In this document: positions 1 through 11,635 of the stretch, piece by piece
Numbering within the stretch: the first letter of the stretch is position 1
Layout of the letters: each line of letters starts with the position of its first letter
Source: Lumbricus terrestris
Taxonomy: Eukaryota > Annelida > Clitellata > Crassiclitellata > Lumbricidae
Direction: 5' to 3'
Length of the DNA stretch: 64,000 bases
Assembly (NCBI GenBank): GCA_949752735.1
Contig: OX457053.1
Location: forward strand, 31,561,900-31,625,899
The notes under the pieces: model-generated
Databases searched by the model: none
Told to the model about the DNA's origin: nothing
The model's input: only the letters and a program-made list of their open reading frames with translations
Translations under genes and position numbers: made by a program

Positions 1-331
1 CGGAGGCTGATTCAAGCCTTGATCTATAGGAAATCAAGCTTTGAGTAGATTTGCTTGTATGATGTGAGTCTTTTTGTCAACTCAGTTGTAAATGGTTCGA
101 TGCTGGGTAGAAAATTGGCAATGCAAACCTTAAATGAAGCAGAGAGCACTGCAGCTGTAGGTCTATACATCATACCTTGGAACCTTGGGAAATATCTCTT
201 GCACTACATGTAGGCCTACCTGCACTTGTAGACGACCTCAGCTTGAGCCACATGTAAAAGCAAAATTAGGTTATCTTCCAACACACAGGTAGACCTGCCG
301 CCTACCTGAAGATGCCACGCAGCATTCTAGG

Positions 332-386
<55 letters not shown>
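332..386. repeat. (TA)n microsatellite
   Basis: Nearly pure TA dinucleotide run with one CA interruption. The 330 bases to its left show no gene that I can support. Confidence 0.95.
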
Positions 387-431
387 CCGGTAACTCTTAG
401 ACTATTTTAACGCGATATCAAGAATAACAAA

Positions 432-471
432 TATTATTATTATTATTATTATTACTACTACTACTACTAGG

Positions 472-550
<79 letters not shown>

Positions 551-551
551 A

Positions 552-586
<35 letters not shown>

Positions 587-589
587 AAT

Positions 590-687
<98 letters not shown>

Positions 688-688
688 T
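432..688. repeat. (ATT)n/(ACT)n trinucleotide microsatellite
   Basis: A short ATT run passes into a long ACT run with a few interruptions. It creates a spurious poly-Ser frame on the minus strand, which is not a gene. Confidence 0.95.
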
Positions 689-1190
689 TTAGTAGGTGGT
701 CATTAATTAAGAAATTGATCACTCGATTATTCTATCCAGCCACTGTAGTCACTCTTAGATTTCTAGTCTGATAAAACACGAATTGAAGGGACACCAAATT
801 TGAATTGTCATTAGGCGCTATATAAATATCAGAAATTAATATACAAAGTATTCATTGCTGCATATTTATTAAGCCCTTCTATTAAGTGTCTCTGACCAAG
901 CAACAGTCCATGGCGCTTAGATTGGGTTTGCTCGAAGTTCTAATGTATTACATAGAAGTTGATGATAGAACCCGGTAATCGTCTCATTGGATGCTCGAGG
1001 CGACCACAATCTCCTTGTTGCAGGCCGCATGATCAATCATGCCAATCGCCTATCGTCTGCCACAGATTCACAAATATACACACACGAACATCTATGCATA
1101 TTTATATGTTTATATGCACAATGTATATATTATATATGAATACATAATTACAGGCCTATACTGGTATATAATTGTATATAATATTATATA

Positions 1191-1390
1191 CATGGTGGGT
1201 CATAAAAGTATTCCCTTAAGGTTTTTTGACAATAAAATTATCTTCGTCGAAAGTAAGAATTTTTAAATCAAAATTGTCAGGCTTAGGCCTAACGGCTGTA
1301 CATAATTATTTACATACAATGGCCAAATTTCAACGCGCTATTTCAAACAGAACAAAAGTACTTTTAGTGAGACTGCCCACTGTTTTGAAG
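1191..1390 (+). mobile_element. Half of a Tc1/mariner-related element (terminal fragment)
   Basis: The segment begins with GGTGGGTCATAAAAG and continues through a TTTTTTGACAAT stretch, a CAAATTTCAACGCGCTATTTC stretch and AGAACAAAAGT...TTTTAGTGAG. The same order of landmarks occurs at the left end of the fuller element at 19625 and in the pieces near 14.6 and 14.9 kb. Only one end is visible, so this is a degraded copy. Confidence 0.65.
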
Positions 1391-1608
1391 TGGTTCATCG
1401 AAACGCATAGGGCCTGCGCTGCATGCAGGGATGTCGAACCTTTTTAATGGCGGGTCGGTGGCAATATTATTTTCCAGCAAGTGGCGAGCCAGGACCCATG
1501 CAGGCGCCTGAGCAAAATGTCGGAGGGGATCTGAGAGGCGCACGGTGAACCCATCGTCAGAAATGTTGTGCAAAAGCTTGTCTTATAATGGAGAGTTCTC
1601 AGAATGCA

Positions 1609-2053
1609 GGTGTCACGAAATAGAGCATACCCCGTATTAATTGTATCCCCCCAAATTTAAAAAGTCTAAAAAACCGCTTCCGCGTGTATTTTTTTGCAAA
1701 TTAATTTTTATCTGCTTTGTTTTGAACAATAACACTAACAGGTTTATTCCTACTAGATAATTTGTTTTGCCCTGTTTTCAGAGCACTTAAAACGTTTAAA
1801 ACACTTAAGAACACTCAGAGTCACTAAATAAATTCGAGTTGCCTTTATCTGAGCATTGCTTAGGACACTTAAAACAATTAGAGTCGCTTTAACTTTTGAT
1901 TGCAGCATCAATTTTTTATTATGCGCATTTTTCAAAAAAGGGGATAGAATGGTTTATCTCCCCGGATAGTATAGACCGGTTAATTCCATCCGGGGGATAG
2001 ATTAATTCATCCCCCGGATAGCTTTCAAAGGGGATACTCCGTTTCGTGTCACC
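1609..2053 (+). mobile_element. MITE copy 1, TIR GGTGTCACGAAA
   Basis: The segment starts GGTGTCACGAAA and ends TTTCGTGTCACC, so it has 12-bp terminal inverted repeats. It has no coding capacity. A second copy in opposite orientation lies at 2278-2726 and matches over almost its whole length. I could not fix a TSD or a superfamily. Confidence 0.75.
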
Positions 2054-2076
2054 AGCAGTCAAACTAGGCCATAGAA

Positions 2077-3654
2077 CAGTGCTGTCCAACCTTTTTGGTA
2101 CCGCGGGCCGCAAAAGCAAGATTCTTGAAGCCGAGGGCCGCAACAGAAAACTCAAAAGCAGTGGCTAAAATTTATTGATAATATATAATATTAACATTGA
2201 AACGAGTATTAAAATGTAATATGAAATGATTATGATCTATCAATCTATCCATTTAAATATGAAATTTATTTACCGCCGTTGACACGAAACGGAGTATTCC
2301 CCCCTGAAAGCTATCCGGGGGAGGGATGATCTATCCCCCCGGATGGAATTAACCGGTCTATACTATCCGGGGGATAAACCATTCTATCCCCTTTTTTGAA
2401 AAATGCGCATAATAATTTTTTTTACTGTAATCAAAATTTAAAGTGACTCTAATTGTTTTAAGTGTCAAGCAATGCTCAGATAAAGGCAACTCGAATTTAT
2501 TTAGTGACTCTGAGTGTTTTTAAGTGTTTTAAATGTTTTAAGTGCTCTGAAAACAGGGCAAAACAAATTATCTAGTAGGAATAAACATACCTGTTAGTGT
2601 CATTGTTCAAAACAAAGCAGATGAAAATTAATTTGCAAGAAAAAATAAACGCGGAAGCGGTTTTTTCGATTTTTTTTAATTTGGGGGGATACAATTATTA
2701 CGGGGGATACTCTCTTTCGTGACACCGGTTCAAGATAACTATTCAGAGATGCTCTCGACCGAGGAATGGCCAAAGAGAAATGTCTTGAGCAGTTTATGGA
2801 AGAGTTGGACAAGTCCCACAGGAATAATAATAATGAATAATAGCATAAAACCATTATTGTCATGCTTCACAATAGTTGAGCAACAAAATGTGCAAGGATG
2901 GCGTTTATCGCTGCCTTATAAGCCTACTCAGTTTCTTCGTCCTTACAGTTTGCCAGCTCAGCTCTTCATTACGTCGAGCAGTCAATTTTTAGGCTCAGAT
3001 TCACTTTATTACTGGGGCGAATTTCCATCCTCGCTCTAGCTTTCATACAAATTCGTCGAAGCCAGAATCCCCGTCTAAAGAGCTTAGCAGTCATAGTCGT
3101 CGGACCAGAAAGTGCAAAGACCGACATTCGTCGGCCCTGGGTCTCTTATCGGCTGCTTATTTCTAAATCCTTAGTACTAGTACTCGACCATCTCTCGAAC
3201 GAATGGTCGCAGTCATTTTGCAGAATTGCTGGAACTCTGTACACATCTCAGGAGCTGAATTGTAGAAGTGAACGATTTGTGAGATTTTGCGAGGTCCGTT
3301 TCCGGGTTGTCAGCTTGTAGACGTTGGACCCAGGTCGCCACATAATTATCCCCCTCAGCTTACAGTAATAAGAATTGTTGAAACCCGAAGTCGTGTGTCA
3401 ATCTCCAGATAGACTATGCTTCGGGAACCAAACCCCAGGAAAAGAAAGATTTAGTTTCTGGATTGACCTTTCTGATAGCATTGCAAATAGGCAACTGTAC
3501 CAACATCAATAGGCTAACAAAAGTAAACGCTGAGGTCGACTTTATCCTTTACTTGATTTTACACAAAGTGCAAAAATTTAGTGAACCGCGCGGGCCACTT
3601 CAAATCACCTCGCGGGCCGCATGCGGCCCGCGGGCCGCACGTTGGACAGCACTG
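2077..3654. mobile_element. Non-autonomous hAT transposon, TSD CCATAGAA, with nested MITE
   Basis: The ends are CAGTGCTGTCCAAC and GTTGGACAGCACTG, flanked on both sides by the 8-bp duplication CCATAGAA (2069-2076 and 3655-3662). An 8-bp TSD with a CAG..CTG type TIR is the hAT signature. Subterminal regions are rich in GCGGGCCGC. The element is interrupted by the MITE at 2278-2726. No transposase reading frame was recognised in the remaining interior. Confidence 0.88.
2278..2726 (-). mobile_element. MITE copy 2 (inverted), TIR GGTGTCACGAAA
   Basis: This is an inverted copy of the MITE at 1609-2053. On the plus strand it runs from TGACACGAAACGGAG to CTTTCGTGACACC. It is inserted inside the hAT element 2077-3654, so it is younger than that element. 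Together the two copies form an inverted repeat of roughly 445-bp arms with a 225-bp spacer. Confidence 0.75.
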
Positions 3655-4024
3655 CCATAGAAGATCTAAATTTTCATTTTCTTAATCGGTCATGGACATC
3701 GCATTGAACTCAATAGACCATAAACACGACAAATTCGAACTCTTATTTCTCAACTCTGTTGTCCTTATGCAAGGTTCCGTGGGCCAGAAAAACATCGTTT
3801 TCTGCCCAGAGGTGACTCTCGGGTCAGCTCACCCTGACATCCCTTGTATATGCTACATCGATAAGCATCCTGTCATGCTTCAGCGACGGATTCGCAGAAT
3901 CGATATGCATGAAACTTAGGTTCAGCGTCATACATAACAGCAGAAGACAATGATGCAATGCAGCGTTAGTCTTGGTGACGTTAACGACCATTATACAGAG
4001 ACAGTGATGCGGGACGAAATGCCT

Positions 4025-4064
4025 GATAAGCTCAGCATCAGCACCGCCATCATCATCAGCATCG

Positions 4065-4138
<74 letters not shown>

Positions 4139-4152
4139 GTCATCATCGTCAT

Positions 4153-4207
<55 letters not shown>

Positions 4208-4262
4208 GTCGTCGTCGTCGTCGTCATCGTCGTCGTCGTCGTCGTCGCCATCGTCAGCCACA
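4025..4262. repeat. (CAT)n trinucleotide microsatellite
   Basis: CAT/CGT trinucleotide run. It yields long poly-Asp, poly-Ile and poly-Met frames on both strands; these are artefacts. The 3660-4020 stretch to its left shows no supported gene. Confidence 0.95.
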
Positions 4263-4682
4263 GCAGCAACAACAACAACAACATCATAACATTTTTCTAT
4301 GTGTATCTGCTTATTAAAGTTATTAATATACAAGTGTATACAGACAATATAGCTGAGCATGATAAACACTCGGACACGACTCTATAATAATTATTATTAT
4401 TTATACCATCTCAGATTAATTACTGACGTTCAGCGGGTATCATAAGATGCAGCGGGATATATCATCACTTCTGGGTATCCCTTTTGCTACCGTATTATGC
4501 ATACCCTTTGTATCCTTTGATTAAGAGTGCCCAGCCTTGAAAATGGTTTCAATAAAAATTAGAAATTAATTTAATTGATACAATTATTAGGTTTTAAATA
4601 AAAATTAATTATCAGCCTCAGTTCTATCACACCGGTGCATGATGCGCATTACACTAACCAGCGGCGCAGAAAAAAACAAGCT

Positions 4683-4955
4683 GCATTCTAATAGAATAGA
4701 ATGGAATGGAATAGCTTAGAATCGAATAGCTTATAATGTAATAGAATGGGATAGCTTAGAATTGAATAGCTTGTAATGGAATAGAATGGAATAGCTTAGA
4801 ATAGAATGACTCATAATAGAATTGAATGGAATAGCTTAGACTAGAATAGCTTGTTATGGAAAATAATGGAATAGCCTAGAATCGAATATCTTACAATGGA
4901 ATAAGATGGAATAGCTTCGAATAGAAGAGCTTATAATGATATAGAATGGTAAGTA
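4683..4955. repeat. Degenerate GAATA/GAATG-based minisatellite
   Basis: Repeated ATAGAATGGAATAGCTTA-type units of about 35-50 bp, built from 5-bp blocks and divergent from one another. Confidence 0.85.
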
Positions 4956-5268
4956 GGCCTATGGTCTGAGCACATCAGGATTCCATGCACACTCAATTCG
5001 CAAGTCGAGTCATGCGCCTTTTGCATCCTCTGGACTGTTCTTCTACCCCCCACCCCATCCCGGAGTGCCTTGCCTTATTACTGGCCGAAATTATCACTCA
5101 ACCGTCAAAGTGGATTCTAAGTATACTGACGGCAAAGCGATGCCAGAGTATGCACGTTTATGCAGAGGTACTCAGAGTTTGGTGGAGGATTGAGACACGA
5201 GACAGTTGCACACCGTCTTTGAAACGCGACCTTTACACAATTGCACTCTATGCACTACACTCATGCAT

Positions 5269-6962
5269 TAGGGTGCTCCAAAAAAGTTGAAAACTCATAG
5301 CTCCCCGGATATTTTCCCATGCGTTTCATAGAGATGACTCTAAAAAATCAACTTTTAGGATTCTTTATTAAGGTTTAGCCTTGCCACCAGCACGATGAAG
5401 TTTAACAATAACCGCTATTTTTGGTTGAAAATACAAATTGCAGGTATGCAAGTATACATGAAAAAACTAGTATATGTTTTTTTATATTTTATTGGTCAGA
5501 ACATGACCCTAATATCAACAGACAAATGTAACTCTATCTACAAACTGCTACTGCAATTCCACTCTCACTCCCACAGACCCACAAATCTTACAATGTTACA
5601 CGTGCACTGATTCAAGAGTTTCTTCAGTGTTTGAAATCTCGGAATCTGTGTCGATGAGCTTCATCCACGTGTAGATTAGACTATCGTTGACATTCATCCT
5701 TTATGACTGTATTTACAAAGTCTGTTATTAGTTTCATCGCTTTTTCCATTCACGAACAAGTAGATTATTATAGTAGTGCTGCTTGCTGGAAATTGTCAAC
5801 AGGTTTCCACTGTGCTGGTAGCAGCCTAAGGTGAGCCAATCAGTTGCAATATTAAGTAGGTTGAACAATAAGCACTACCGTTTTGGTAATCAAATGAATC
5901 AGTTTTGAAGATGCATTCAACTGCGGAAATAGCCTACTGAAATGAGGTTTCCGGTGGTTCTGTTTGTCTCACTGTCAGAAGTTGGCAAGCAATTTGTGGG
6001 TTTTAGGATTCATAAACCAAGTTCAAGATCAATGCCAATGGCACAATTTCTTCTGCAAGATATCATAGATGTCTAAGGACAGTAACTGCAGCTCCTGCAA
6101 CATCTGAATCAGTCATGTTGAAATCAGTCCAGAACTGCAGACAATCTAAAGGTGCATCCGCAGCAGACACCGCGAAGAGCCAGGCCTTGACAAAAAAGGT
6201 ATTAAACGTGCAAACACGACGCTAATAATTATCGTACATATTCGGAATATTGGCCATGACGTTCTTCTTTCATTGTTCTACAACCCCAAACTTATTTAAT
6301 TGCTTTTCACTGCTTCTGGAATCGTTCCAGTAACATGAACATTTGGATCGTTTCAGATAAACGAACAAACGGCAGAACATCTCCATAATTATATAGAAAT
6401 TCCGTTGTCTGGCAATGGGACAATTGGCCCTCAACAAACCATATAGCTTGTCATCACATCTCAAAAATAGTTCATCCATGTTCATTGAACAATCTAATAC
6501 GCACCCAGTCAGTGCGAGAATTTCCTGGTTTGAGATTCAACCCCATAGTCGTTCTTAAGATACACAGTAAAGTTTTCATTGCACAATGTAACTCCACATA
6601 TATCAACGTCTGACTCACATGCAGCTATTTTCTAAAATTCTCATACTGCATCCAGTGCACCTAATATATCTCATAATAAATATTCACAGGCACATACAAA
6701 GGCTTGTAAAAGAAGTTAATCATCCTGAAAAAATTAAGTTTTTCCCCCAATTCCCATCATGGTTTCCAAATTACCGATTTTTAAGAAAATTCCTATGTCT
6801 TTTTGCATTGTAAAGTTTTTATGCCGGTGGCAAGGTTTAACCTTTTTCAATTGGTCTGAAAGTAGGTACAGTTGAAAAAAATGATAAATGGAATGGGAAA
6901 ATTGCCAGGGAGCAGTATTTTGAGAAACTTTTTGAAAATGCATTACAATCTGGAGCACCCTA
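5269..6962. mobile_element. DNA transposon with long TIRs and 9-bp TSD CTCATGCAT
   Basis: The ends are TAGGGTGCTCCA and TGGAGCACCCTA. Both flanks carry CTCATGCAT (5260-5268 and 6963-6971). The inverted similarity extends about 140 bp inwards, to a CCTTGCCACC block near 5375 and its complement near 6825. The interior (about 1.4 kb) has only short frames on either strand and no recognised transposase, so it is non-autonomous or decayed. A 9-bp TSD is known for Mutator and Merlin types, but the terminal sequence did not let me assign a superfamily. It resembles the ends of the element at 11101-13418. Confidence 0.8.
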
Positions 6963-6977
6963 CTCATGCATACGTAT

Positions 6978-7159
6978 ACATACGCACACATATACATACA
7001 TACATACATACATACATACATACATACATACATACATACATACATACATACACACACACATACATACATACATACATACATACATACATACATACATACA
7101 TACATACATACATACATACATACATACATACATACATACATACATACATACATACATAC

Positions 7160-7190
<31 letters not shown>

Positions 7191-7231
7191 CATACATACA
7201 TACATACATACATACATACATACATACATAC
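6978..7231. repeat. (ACAT)n tetranucleotide microsatellite
   Basis: Long CATA/TACA array with few interruptions, starting within 20 bp of the right end of the element 5269-6962. All reading frames across it are artefacts. Confidence 0.95.
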
Positions 7232-7455
7232 TCTGAGTAGTTGCCTGACGAAGCGCTATACAAATTCGTGTTCTTAATGAGTACGTGCACACACAGAAAC
7301 GAAGCTTGCACAGAATGCATACGTCGACGTCAATGCGTGTACACGTGAAGTCAATGCAACTTCGCCACTGGTTGCACTCTGCGAGTGCCAGTCCCAAGCC
7401 TGGATAAAGGAGGAGGGCGTCGCTAATGGTCTTTGTTACCACACAGTGACGTTAA
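7229..7455 (+). repeat. Fragments of two interspersed repeats
   Basis: CTCTGAGTAGTTGCCTGACG...GCGCTATACAAATT (7231-7268) matches the shared LINE/SINE tail seen at 18.85 kb. The stretch near 7370-7450 with GTGCCAGTCCCAAGCCTGG followed by ATAAAGGAGGAGG also occurs near 51.8 kb, and in related form near 21.0 kb, so it belongs to a dispersed repeat. Confidence 0.55.
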
Positions 7456-8100
7456 ACTGCAAATGCTGCTGCTGAAGTCAATGCAAGAATGTTTGTTTTC
7501 GTTATTATAGAAGGAATGAAGAAAGAACGTTAATGTCGTAGTCACGAATGTCACGTGTCTTCTCAATTACTGACTGCAATGCATCTTGGGACGAAGTCGA
7601 TGCATGGTGCACAGACACAGTCGCCGATCATTTACCCGACGCATACTTGCAAATGGATTCATGTTTCAACGAGAGCATAATATATTGACTCACGGCCAGG
7701 TCTCCTGTTTGTGCTTTCTAATAATATCCTGGCGTTGGCCTTCCATAGTTACAGGCCTATTAGATGCCAACAGTAGGTTAAACAGTTTACGAAGGCGCTA
7801 TATAATTTTGATAATCATCAGCAACGGCGATTACAGGCCTACCCTGGTAAAGACAGTTCACTCAGCTATTAATAGTGGACGAAGTGGAGTAGCCTATGAA
7901 AAAGAAAAAGCCTCAAATTTGTTGATTTATTTATTTTAGAGCAAGCTTATAATTTTTATTATACTTTTGTGCTAAAGAGCACTGAGGTGGACAAGTATTT
8001 TAATTAACAAAAGCAATGAGTTGGTCTTGTTGAATAGCTCCACCACATGAGGAGTAACTAAGGCTTCTAAAATACTCCGGCTAGAATCGAGTTCCTTCTA
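7456..8100. other. Intergenic, nothing recognised
   Basis: There are short open frames only, with no motif or repeat that I can name. Confidence 0.5.
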
Positions 8101-8292
8101 TTAACTACGCCTACGTTTGAAACAGAATCCTTTCTCATGGACAGGAAGCCAGCGCAATGATCTAAGCACCCGGATCATAATAATGCTGCACAAGGAATGT
8201 GACGAGCGATGATGAGCAACTCTGGCGATTATGCGAGACGAAACAATGCGGTGCTTATAGGAGAAGCGGTGACAGATTTGATTAATGATCAT
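8101..8292 (-). pseudogene. Possible LINE reverse-transcriptase C-terminal fragment
   Basis: The minus-strand translation contains LRSLRWLPVHEKG, which resembles the LxxLHWLPV signature common downstream of the RT domain in CR1/L2-like non-LTR retrotransposons. The match is short and the frame is limited, so this is a tentative call. Confidence 0.35.
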
Positions 8293-8644
8293 CCCAGAAT
8301 AACCAACGTCTCAAGAAAGTATTATGCGAAAGCTACTGGATCTCCTCAATTGGTATGAATTATGGTCTACTGAGGAAAAGTGACTTGCGGAAATTGAAGC
8401 GGGAACGGGTTCCCCAAAGAAAACATTCTACAAGATGATTCCAGCTATAGTTATTCGACCCACATCATACAAAGCGCTAAAACAATACTATGAAAATGAT
8501 GTGGATTTTGCTCTATAGCCTACGCGACGACCGTATGCAAACACTAGATAAGCAGAGGTCAAGAAAAAACGGTCGATTCACGGTGCAAACAAAGTCGTCA
8601 ATAGGAGCCCAAGTCAAAAGACACCAGGACCATCATCCTCACCA

Positions 8645-9985
8645 ATGATAATGGCTACAACGACGACGATGATGAACGACACAACTATGAGTTACGAGGA
8701 CCTCATAGAGCACGACCTGATCCGCTACACCCTCATCGTCCTCCACGTCATCGGCATAACCATGTCGATCGTCGGCAACGGATTTCTCATCCGATACGTC
8801 GTGCTGCACTCGAGGGGTTGTCGTCGCCGACGTCCAGCCAACGCCACCGCCTACCTCATCCTCAACCTGGCCACCTGCGACCTCGTCAAGACCCTCATCC
8901 AGGAACCGATGCGACTCACCGACGTCGTCACACCGTACGGCAGCTTCCGCGACCCGATGGAGTTCTGCAAGACGGCTGGATTCATCGTCATCTTCCTCGG
9001 CTGCGTTGGCTTCCACACCATCGTCGCCATCAGCCAGGAACGGCTTCTGCTCATCTCCTACCCTCTGACGGCCAAACGCTGGCTGACCCGATCCACCATG
9101 TGGAAGGTCCTCCTCGTCATCTGGATTGTCGCCTTCTGTAGCGCACTACCGTTCCCCGTTCTCTTCTCGCACCGTGTCAGCCTCAGCCTGCGCACGAAGA
9201 CGTACCGCTTCTGCACGATCAATCTCTTCGACCCGAATCTGGCGCAGGCGCGTCACTACTACTTCTTCATCTTCACCGCCTACTACGCACTTCCGGTCGT
9301 CATCGTGGCGGCCTCTTACGTCCGAATATTCCACTCGCTCAACAGGACCGACCACACGGGGGCATACGCGGCCACCGGGCGTCGCTTCAAGCACGAGGCG
9401 ATCATGAGGGCGCTCAGGCACCGGAAGTCCCTGGCGAAGATGATGCTGGCGATAGCCGTCTGCTTCGCCGTCTTCGAAGGTCCTTTATTCTTCACGTTCT
9501 TCTATCTGAGCCTCGGATATCGCTTAAAGAGGAACATCGTCTTCTTCAAGATGATCATCGAGAGTCTACCGATGCTCAGCTCAATCCTCAACCCCATCGT
9601 CTACTCGACGCGAGTCAAGACCTTTCGACGTACCCTTGCCAGTGGCGTCGGTGTCAGCGCCGGCAACGGGGGTACATCGCCCTCCTACGGCGGGGCCAGG
9701 AGGAACGGCGGCACCACCGTTGGCGTGTCACCACAATCAACTCCGTGGAGACGGTCCAACACCGGACCGCGCGGCATACGTTTGAAGCCCCTGCCATTGA
9801 CACCCATCGTGGTGGCCCAGCCACGTGCTGTGGACTGCGAGGTCCTCGTGGGAACAGTTGTCTTCAATTCACTTGTCGAGAACAACGAGGACCGAGTAGC
9901 AGAGGAGGAGGAGGAGGAGCTATTGCAAGGTTCGTGCAGCTCAGGTTGCCACGGAACTGACAACGTCCCACTGGCTCGACTATGA
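8645..9985 (+). CDS. Rhodopsin-family (class A) GPCR, intronless, orphan
   Basis: This 446-residue single-exon frame encodes a seven-transmembrane receptor, expected at the cell surface and coupled to G proteins. Visible class A landmarks are VGNG (N45, TM1), NLATCDL (D79, TM2), C108 before TM3 paired with C190 in the second extracellular loop, W160 (TM4), P217 in TM5 (YYALPVV), P280 in TM6 and NPIVY (316-320, TM7). The short N-terminus has an N-glycosylation sequon (N11-D-T). The C-tail is about 125 residues, rich in Gly, Ser and Pro, then acidic (E-rich near 417-424). Two class landmarks deviate: the D/ERY site reads QER (131-133) and the CWxP site reads FEGP (277-280). Codons end mostly in C or G, unlike the AT-rich surroundings, which supports real coding. 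The start at 8645 is the first Met of the open frame; Met3 is a close alternative. The ligand cannot be inferred; peptide-receptor-like is only a guess. Confidence 0.88.
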   Translation: MIMATTTTMMNDTTMSYEDLIEHDLIRYTLIVLHVIGITMSIVGNGFLIRYVVLHSRGCRRRRPANATAYLILNLATCDLVKTLIQEPMRLTDVVTPYGSFRDPMEFCKTAGFIVIFLGCVGFHTIVAISQERLLLISYPLTAKRWLTRSTMWKVLLVIWIVAFCSALPFPVLFSHRVSLSLRTKTYRFCTINLFDPNLAQARHYYFFIFTAYYALPVVIVAASYVRIFHSLNRTDHTGAYAATGRRFKHEAIMRALRHRKSLAKMMLAIAVCFAVFEGPLFFTFFYLSLGYRLKRNIVFFKMIIESLPMLSSILNPIVYSTRVKTFRRTLASGVGVSAGNGGTSPSYGGARRNGGTTVGVSPQSTPWRRSNTGPRGIRLKPLPLTPIVVAQPRAVDCEVLVGTVVFNSLVENNEDRVAEEEEEELLQGSCSSGCHGTDNVPLARL

Positions 9986-10590
9986 AACGAGGAACTTATG
10001 AGCAGGCTTGCCGCTGCTCGCTCTTTATCAGCGCCAGTCAAAAGTGTAGAGAAAGGAGGAGGTCGACTCCATTCATCATTGACATGAGACAATGTCGTTA
10101 AACAGTAACGAGTGTATCAGGCGCGACAATAATTATTTCTAAGCTGTAAGGTCGTGAGTTCGGTTCTGGACTGAATTCAAGAAAGTGGCGACGTACCTAA
10201 CAGACATCTTGGAAACGGAAACTACCGCTATGCCTATTCCATGAAGCATTGGTCTACGCCTATTACCTACTCTTAAGCCACCAAGAGTTCTTTGGCACTG
10301 GGTCAGGATTGTCGTGTACATTACACAACCTGAATATGACCTAATGGAAACAGAGACATGCGCGTAGCCTCATCTATACTTTAATGGAGTCGGTTCAGCA
10401 TGCTCGAAACCGTCATTGTTGGATTACAATCGGAGCGGAATGAATCAAGTGACATCCAACGTATGCAGGATGCACGATTTGTGACTGGGAAAAGCATCCG
10501 GGTTGCATCGAAATGTACTCAAAAGAAATGCAATGCATCACAGCGGCGGAATATGTTCCTTATTGACTTGGGACACGCTTCAGCTACATA
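9986..10590. other. GPCR downstream region, nothing recognised
   Basis: This is the likely 3' UTR and flank of the GPCR gene. There are short frames only. A weak tRNA-like B-box resemblance near 10150 is not enough to call a SINE. Confidence 0.45.
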
Positions 10591-10597
10591 CATTTAG

Positions 10598-11051
10598 TGT
10601 ATGTACTATTGTACTATGTAGTATGTATGTACTATGTATGTATGTATGTATGTATGTATGTATGTATGTATGTATGTATGTATGTATGTATGTATGTATG
10701 TATGTATGTATGTATGTATGTATGTATGTATGTATGTATGTATGTATGTATGTATGTATGTATGTATGTATGTATGTATGTATGTATGTATGTATGTACG
10801 TACGTATGTATGTATGTATGTAAGTATGTATGTATGTATGTATATATGTAATACTATGTATGTATGTGTGTATGTATGTATGTATGTATGTATGTATGTA
10901 TGTATGTATGTATGTATGTATGTATGTATGTATGTATGTATGTATGTATGTATGTATGTATGTATGTATGTATGCATGCATGTATGTATGTATTTGTTTG
11001 CATATACGTACGTACGTACGTGTATATGTATGTATGTATCATGTATGTATG

Positions 11052-11085
<34 letters not shown>

Positions 11086-11100
11086 TGTATGTATGTATGT
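10598..11100. repeat. (ATGT)n array, left copy
   Basis: TATG/ATGT tetranucleotide array with a distinctive ordered set of interruptions in its last 300 bp: TACGTACG, GTAAGTATG, TGTAATACTATG, GCATGCATG, TTTGTTTGCATATACG, ATCATG. The same order recurs in the array at 13416. It stops exactly at the left end of the transposon 11101-13418. Confidence 0.95.
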
Positions 11101-11529
11101 TAGACTGGTCCAAAAACATGAACTTCCTCAGAGTTATGCTCCACAACCCTATTTTTGTTCTATGTCTGCCCAGTATCACATCCACCAAATTTGAGAGCAA
11201 TTGGTGAACATCTAGAGGGCGCTCAAGGTCATTGTATGTTCACCATTGAAGACATGAAATTGGCAATCTCCATTGAAGAACAGAGAACATTTTTGAGTTG
11301 AGTTAAATCATAAAATTGCGGCAAAAAATATAAAGGGTTTCAAAATGTACGATGTTGATATAGACACACTAGAACTCTTCCTGAATAGCACCTTCAGGGT
11401 CATTCACTGCCCTCTGTAATCTTCATCAATCTGACCTTGGAGCAGAACGAATAGGTCTTGCTGTGGCGTTTCACCAGCTGAAGAAGAAACTGCCTCTGCT
11501 CTTCATTTTTTTCAGTGATGACTTGTACT

Positions 11530-11635
11530 GTTTCATTCATTCATTCATTCATTCATTCATTCATTCATTCATTCATCCATAGCATTTATATAGCGCCCCT
11601 TCAAGAAACTACTCAGAGGCGCTCCCAGCCCAACC
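11530..11635 (-). mobile_element. LINE/SINE 3' tail fragment with (ATTC)n
   Basis: On the minus strand this reads GGGAGCGCCTCTGAGTAG...CTTGAAGGGGCGCTATATAAAT followed by a 4-bp ATGA/AATG microsatellite. It is the same 3' tail found at 15.9, 18.85 and 60.4 kb. It is nested in the transposon 11101-13418. Confidence 0.75.

Noticed and set aside
402..722. Poly-Ser protein on the minus strand
   Set aside because: Trinucleotide microsatellite artefact.
1364..1573. 69-residue minus-strand frame
   Set aside because: No recognisable motif, partly overlaps a mariner-like fragment, length within chance expectation.
3824..4387. Poly-Asp, poly-Ile and poly-Met frames
   Set aside because: They are translations of a CAT trinucleotide microsatellite on both strands.
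6734..7442. MYVCMYVC / IHTYIHTY repeat proteins (also at 10.5-11.2 and 13.4-14.2 kb)
   Set aside because: They are frame artefacts of ACAT/ATGT arrays, open in several frames at once.
8639..9421. Minus-strand and alternative-frame ORFs over the GPCR
   Set aside because: High G/C at third codon positions opens shadow frames. Only the 446-residue frame has receptor motifs.
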